Shown here: piece after piece, positions 1 through 64,000 of the stretch | Layout: each line of letters begins with the position of its first letter | Position numbering within the stretch: the stretch's first letter is position 1 | Origin: Balanoglossus misakiensis | Lineage: Eukaryota > Hemichordata | Reading direction: 5' to 3' | Length of the DNA: 64,000 nucleotides | Assembly (NCBI GenBank): GCA_040954595.2 | Contig: CM082594.2 | Coordinates: forward strand, 2,666,001-2,730,000 | Position numbers and translations under genes: made by a program | Notes under the pieces: model-generated | What the model saw: the letters and a program-made list of their open reading frames with translations, nothing else | Databases searched by the model: none | Told to the model about the DNA's origin: nothing

Positions 1-1012
1 TTTCCTGTGGTTTGATAAGCTATACCAAGTAGTACAAATCCAAGTACTGAAAAATGAAAAAAAAAAAGTACTTTTTGCTTTCTTCTTGTGGTATCTAACA
101 TAATGTACCGATTTACCAGGTTTGGTTGCTATGGAGAATTTTCAAAATCACAGAAAAGGTTTAGAATAAGAATTAACATCGGTCCACACAAGTTGGAAAG
201 ATGTAGTTTTTGTGCACTGTTGCCCTTTGATATCATTGGTATAGTTTGCACAAATTGCATGACTTGGGTTACATGTACAAAGCATGTGTCGTTTTGGAAA
301 TCAGGAATTTTCCCATATTATTCCATGACATTTTGAAGTGCTTTATGGCCATACCTTACACACACTACCAAAATATCAAGAATTTTAAACTATTAAAATC
401 ATGTTTTTTCAGCTTTTGTGATCTTGCAGTAATTTTTAACAGGTAGAAAACTGAGTTAAGAAATATTGTATATTACAAGCAGCCAAAAAAAATCCATAGA
501 AAAACATTTGAAAAGGTAAGACTGAGCATGTGCAGTACATTAGAGACATTTTGCCAGCAAAAGCAATCAATGTCATATTATCATATTATCAAGTTCATGT
601 CATAAAGTCTTTTTTAGAAATGTTGACAGGTGACAGGTACATGTCACACAGTTCAATGTTTCTTTGTTATGGAAATAATCTTCCTGTTTGGTTATTGGAA
701 ACTTCATAACTGACTTAATTTGTATGTGCCGAACCAAGTGAATTTTCAAAGGCAAATTCAATAGTGTGTCACAAATCACTATTGGGTGTCAATAATTTGT
801 TCACAGATGGAATATACACTAATTCACTCCAATATGATTTTAATAACTTTTTCCAGACTTGACCTTAGAATGCTGCAAATCAAGTATGAGAGAAAGCAAT
901 GCAAAAATCATTCTTTCCTGTAAGCTCCCGATGTGAATATCATCTTTTGGAAAGTTTCAAATGATAAATTGCCAAAAACAAAGTTTATCAGCAAAACATT
1001 GTGTATAATTAC

Positions 1013-1092
1013 TTAACCCTTTCACCACCAGTTCCCTCTAGAGAGGTCCAACCTTACCCTAGAAAACTGAACCATGGCAATGAAAGGGTTAA
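1013..1092. repeat. Family D foldback (TTAACCCTTTCACC), copy 1
   Basis: An 80-bp palindromic element. It starts TTAACCCTTTCACCACC, passes GAGAGGTCCAACCTTACC, and ends ATGAAAGGGTTAA. TTAA is present at both ends. Related copies are at 18823, 48976, 53896 and 58562. Confidence 0.8.
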
Positions 1093-1352
1093 AGTTAACA
1101 CACCATAAACTACTCAGCTTCTTGGAAAAGCATGCTTTGTGGGAGTTTCATTTTTGTCCTTGATAAGAAATAAAAAAAAGAAACTGCTGGAGGTAAGACG
1201 GAAGAGTAATTGGAAGCCAGTTGTGCTTTTATTTCAGCCATTGATGAGCTGGTGATGATGCACAACTATGACATCACACTTCAAAACAGCCATCTTTCGT
1301 AATCCCTGTAAACACAACGTGGACTTCAAAATTCCCTTCCTGTCTGATACTT

Positions 1353-2161
1353 AGGCTGCATTCACAAACACCTCTGGAGGGGGGGGGGGGGGCGGGAGAA
1401 TTCAATTTTTTTTACCGCTAATTTTCACATGCCCCCCTTCCGAACTGCCAATATTTTCAAATCCCCCCCTTCCGAACTGCCAAAATTTTGAAATCCCCCC
1501 CCCCATTTTCTTTCACAGAGCAAAACACATCACCTATCTATCTTGTAAAAAGAAAAACAGCGCTCCCATGAAAAGAATTTGAAACTGATGTTTCCCCTCA
1601 TCAGTGGGTATTAAAACTGAACATTGTTTTTATTTTTTAAGTACATATATTTGTATTCTGTGTTGGGAGACATTGTAAACTGAGAATTGAAGGGGGTGGG
1701 TTTGGGAGGGGGTGTCCCCCTCCCACGTAAGAAAATTTTCTAAAATACAGAGCTCAAAGCTGCATTTTAATGAACCCGGCAAAAGCAAATTAACTCAACT
1801 ACCGGTATGTTGGGGAGGACAAATTTAACCGTCGCCGCTCAAAGTTATCATGGGGTGGGGCAAGTCCCCTGACCTGGGACACTAGATAAACTAGTCAATG
1901 ATTGAAAGGTGTTGATGAATGGAGGGGGTGGGTGTGGGAGGGGGTGTCCCCCTCCCACATTAGAAAATTTTGTAAAATAAAGGGCGCGAAACTGCATTTT
2001 TGTGGGCTCAAAATAAATATTTAGTCGTTAAAGTTTTCAAGTCCCCCCCTTTCAGTCCCTAAATTATTTCAAATCCCCCCCCTTACATACCCTCAATTTT
2101 TTCAAATCCCCCCCCTCAATTCTCCTGCCCCCCCCTCCAGAGGTGTTTGTGAATGCAGCCT
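1353..2161. mobile_element. 809-bp non-autonomous DNA transposon with long terminal inverted repeats
   Basis: The left end reads AGGCTGCATTCACAAACACC and continues TCTGGAGG into a G run. The right end is its reverse complement. TTA flanks the GGCTGCA end on both sides, consistent with a 3-bp TTA target duplication, as made by PIF/Harbinger-type elements. Inside are runs of C or G and two direct copies of a block containing GTGTCCCCCTCCCAC (about 1680-1752 and 1918-1985). There is no transposase ORF, so it would need help in trans. Confidence 0.75.
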
Positions 2162-2873
2162 TACTTGGTTGCGATGTCATCATGAAACATTTGGCTTGTA
2201 AGCAAAATATGCCAAATCTAGAGTAATTCAAACTATCTCTTTGGAACTGAATCAAAGTCGTCACATGAAATAGATGCATATCAGATAAATCATTCAGTTC
2301 CAACTATGCATAATTCACATTTTATAAACTTACTACAATCCATTACAGGTAACAAAAAAGAGAGAAAATAACTACATGTATTATCACTCCTATTAAAATT
2401 CACTAAAATTTATCCTTACAAATGACTTGTATTATAATTATGCGTAATGGAACATAGTGAATACACATGTACATGATTGTGAAAATACAATAAGGATATA
2501 CCGGTACCAATGATTTACCCCTCCACATTCTATCAATACAATAATGATAAGTGTGCACTTATAGTAATGACCTCATTATTTCATTGCAACCAAAACCTGT
2601 CTGGACTAGAATAGTAGAACAATACTAACAACTTTGCTCCATTCCACATAACTGTAAAGTAACTGCTAATTCTTGCCTATAGTCAATGTATGGAAACCAA
2701 ACAGCTATGTAAAGTCTTTAACTTTGTGGATAAAACAAATATCTTAAACATGCGAGTAACTCATGGAAATATCACTGAATGCAGATATCTGGACTGATGG
2801 TTGGCTGTAATCTCTGACAGTACACGTGGAATAGCATACCACTCAGTTTTCTTTATCTTCTGAGACAATCAGC

Positions 2874-62457
<59,584 letters not shown>

Positions 62458-64000
62458 CTACAACAGAGATACAGAAAGAGAATATAAATTATGACATGAA
62501 CTGGCCAACATCTCAAACTATACGCTGTAGGTTAACATATAAAAAATCCATAACATCCACTCTACATCATTTATACCTGAACTATTTCCATTGCCTTTAT
62601 CTGTCCATTTAAAGATTTTTATATTCAATGATTTTAATACGAATTTGCTTAATTTGTGACTGTGTGAGAAATATAATCTCACAAACCAAGGACCTGGGAT
62701 CATATTTCTCACACTCATCCGGGAATTCTGTCCCACACTCACCAGCGTCTTGTGTGGGACAGAAAATCCACAACTCATGTGAGAAATATGATCCTACATG
62801 TATGTCCTTGGAAGTGTGAGATAGATTCTATTTCTCACATGACCACAAAGTTGTCAAATTAGTATTTATAAAATTGAATAATTGACTGTGTAACTGTTTT
62901 CTGGTACTTCTAGTTTCTGTTCATGTGCATTAATCATTTTCATCATCCAATCAGCACTCATGTCATATGACATTTTCAAGACTATATGACACTGTGAGAT
63001 TGATTTATCCCATAGTAAATTCTACACGTCTAGCAACCAGGGGGCGTGAGAACATGTATAGTGTGAGAGGAATTGATATGCAATGTAAGATCAATGGAAA
63101 CAGTTCACGTCTTGTGAGTTATGGCTCTAGACACAAAAAATTGCAATAAAATACATGTAGCTGTCTCGCAGATCATCGTAAAAAGAAAATTGGTGTGCAT
63201 TTGTCTGTCACAGTATATTGTCTCTGAACCTAGTTTGAATGGGAATTGGTTCATGTAGCCTCTAAGTATTGACTCTGGAAATGAAAAATATTGTAACAAA
63301 AAGTTCAGCCAGTTGCCATATTGGATTGTACAACAAAATAACTTATGCATGTCACAAACTGACAAGCTGTTATGTGTACATTGTTCAACAGAATACTAAA
63401 ATGTCCTTGCAGCTAGACTGATTAGAATTCTATGAGGCATGTCCCACCAAGTAATGGGACCAGACTGAGATATGAAAAGGGGTTCAGACTGGATAGTTTA
63501 AGGCGGTGTAGCACCAGTGTTGGGCCTGGGACAGTGTAAAATAACCAATATGGACACGCTGTGTCAGCCAAGGGGCAACTACTTAGTTTGGTCCACTCCC
63601 AGCAGGAAGAGGGGTTTGGGACCAAGCTAGAATTTAGGCTGACACTAATTCACATACATTTATGTAGAAGCGTTATGTCAGCCAAGTTGACACCGGCCTT
63701 CACATTGTCATATGCAGCAAGGCAGTGTGTAAAATGGTTGTTTGTTGGTAACTGCAGTACAGTGGAGACAAATTCTCAGTCTGCCCAAATTCGGGTTACA
63801 GTTTACATGTAGGGCGTGCGAATGCAGCCCAATTATATTCCCCACAGTACAGTTACTTGATGTCGCCCAAAATTTCAGTCGGATTGACGAATATGAACAA
63901 TGTTAAAATTTCCATCTGGCCACATGTGCATACATGTATCTGTTGTGCCAAGGTTGAATAGAAAGGGTTCAGGCATGACTGAGTAATGGCACCAGGCATT
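62458..64000 (-). other. Upstream intron of VPS13 (window edge)
   Basis: The acceptor TTGTAG abuts 62457, so this is intron. It contains the foldback at 62662-62838 and otherwise no recognised feature. The exon(s) with the start codon and the promoter lie outside the window. Confidence 0.7.
62662..62838. repeat. Foldback element (GTGAGAAATATAATCTCAC ends)
   Basis: Arms TGAGAAATATAATCTCACA, CCAAGGACCTGGGATCATAT and TTCTGTCCCACACTC are answered by TGTGGGACAGAAAATCC, TGAGAAATATGATCC and a TATTTCTCACA end. Lies upstream of the first visible exon. Confidence 0.72.

Larger units (their letters stand above)
1..2873. other. 3' flank of VPS13: 3' UTR and downstream DNA
   Basis: No coding exon is supported here. 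It should hold the VPS13 3' UTR, read leftwards from 2873. Plus-strand TTTATT (AATAAA on the transcript) occurs near 1227 and 1627, but neither can be assigned with confidence. Two mobile elements are present, at 1013-1092 and 1353-2161. The rest is AT-rich, unique-looking sequence. Confidence 0.6.

Noticed and set aside
62707-62800. CRISPR-like or tRNA-like palindromes in the foldback regions
   Set aside because: Structures are single hairpins with eukaryotic MITE features, with no regularly spaced repeats and no tRNA A/B boxes.

Overview
This is animal nuclear DNA: AT-rich, intron-dense and full of short foldback transposon relics. Essentially the whole window is one gene on the minus strand. 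I traced 72 coding segments between 62457 (5'-most visible) and 2874 (stop codon). Every junction has an AG acceptor and a GT donor, and reading phase is kept throughout. They encode about 3,345 codons of a VPS13A/VPS13C-type bridge-like lipid transfer protein. About 33 N-terminal residues and the promoter lie beyond the right edge. The TACATGTA-rich composition, the MITE load and the single A/C-type VPS13 suggest a marine invertebrate (deuterostome or lophotrochozoan). I cannot name the species from sequence alone.

Layout, right to left (protein N to C). 62457-60299 is the chorein N-terminus that takes lipid from a donor membrane. 59882-45429 holds the first groove (RBG) repeats. 44928-43291 holds the VAP/ER-contact region, with two FFAT-like motifs in one 426-bp exon. 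42028-30098 holds the middle groove repeats, joined by charged linkers. 29891-18453 is the VAB adaptor-binding domain, with six repeats that each carry the expected Asn. 18110-14226 is the APT1-like/late groove region. 13515-11782 is the Gly/Ala-rich C-terminal amphipathic segment. 11229-2874 is the PH-like end. The protein should bridge the ER (through FFAT/VAP) to another organelle and move bulk phospholipid along its groove.

Two gene-level observations stand out. First, just before the last exon there are two adjacent, same-phase, mutually similar short exons (8430-8531 and 7454-7561). Human VPS13A has one such module there, so these look like mutually exclusive exons that swap the C-terminal PH surface. 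Second, exon 21 has two FFAT-like motifs, one inside an apparent extra acidic loop.

The introns and flanks carry a dense population of foldback elements in at least a dozen families. Four otherwise unrelated families are bounded by TTAA at both ends, which points to piggyBac-type mobilisation. Repeats come within about 10 nt of splice donors but not within about 32 nt of acceptors. I found no second protein-coding gene, rRNA, tRNA, CRISPR or bacterial feature.
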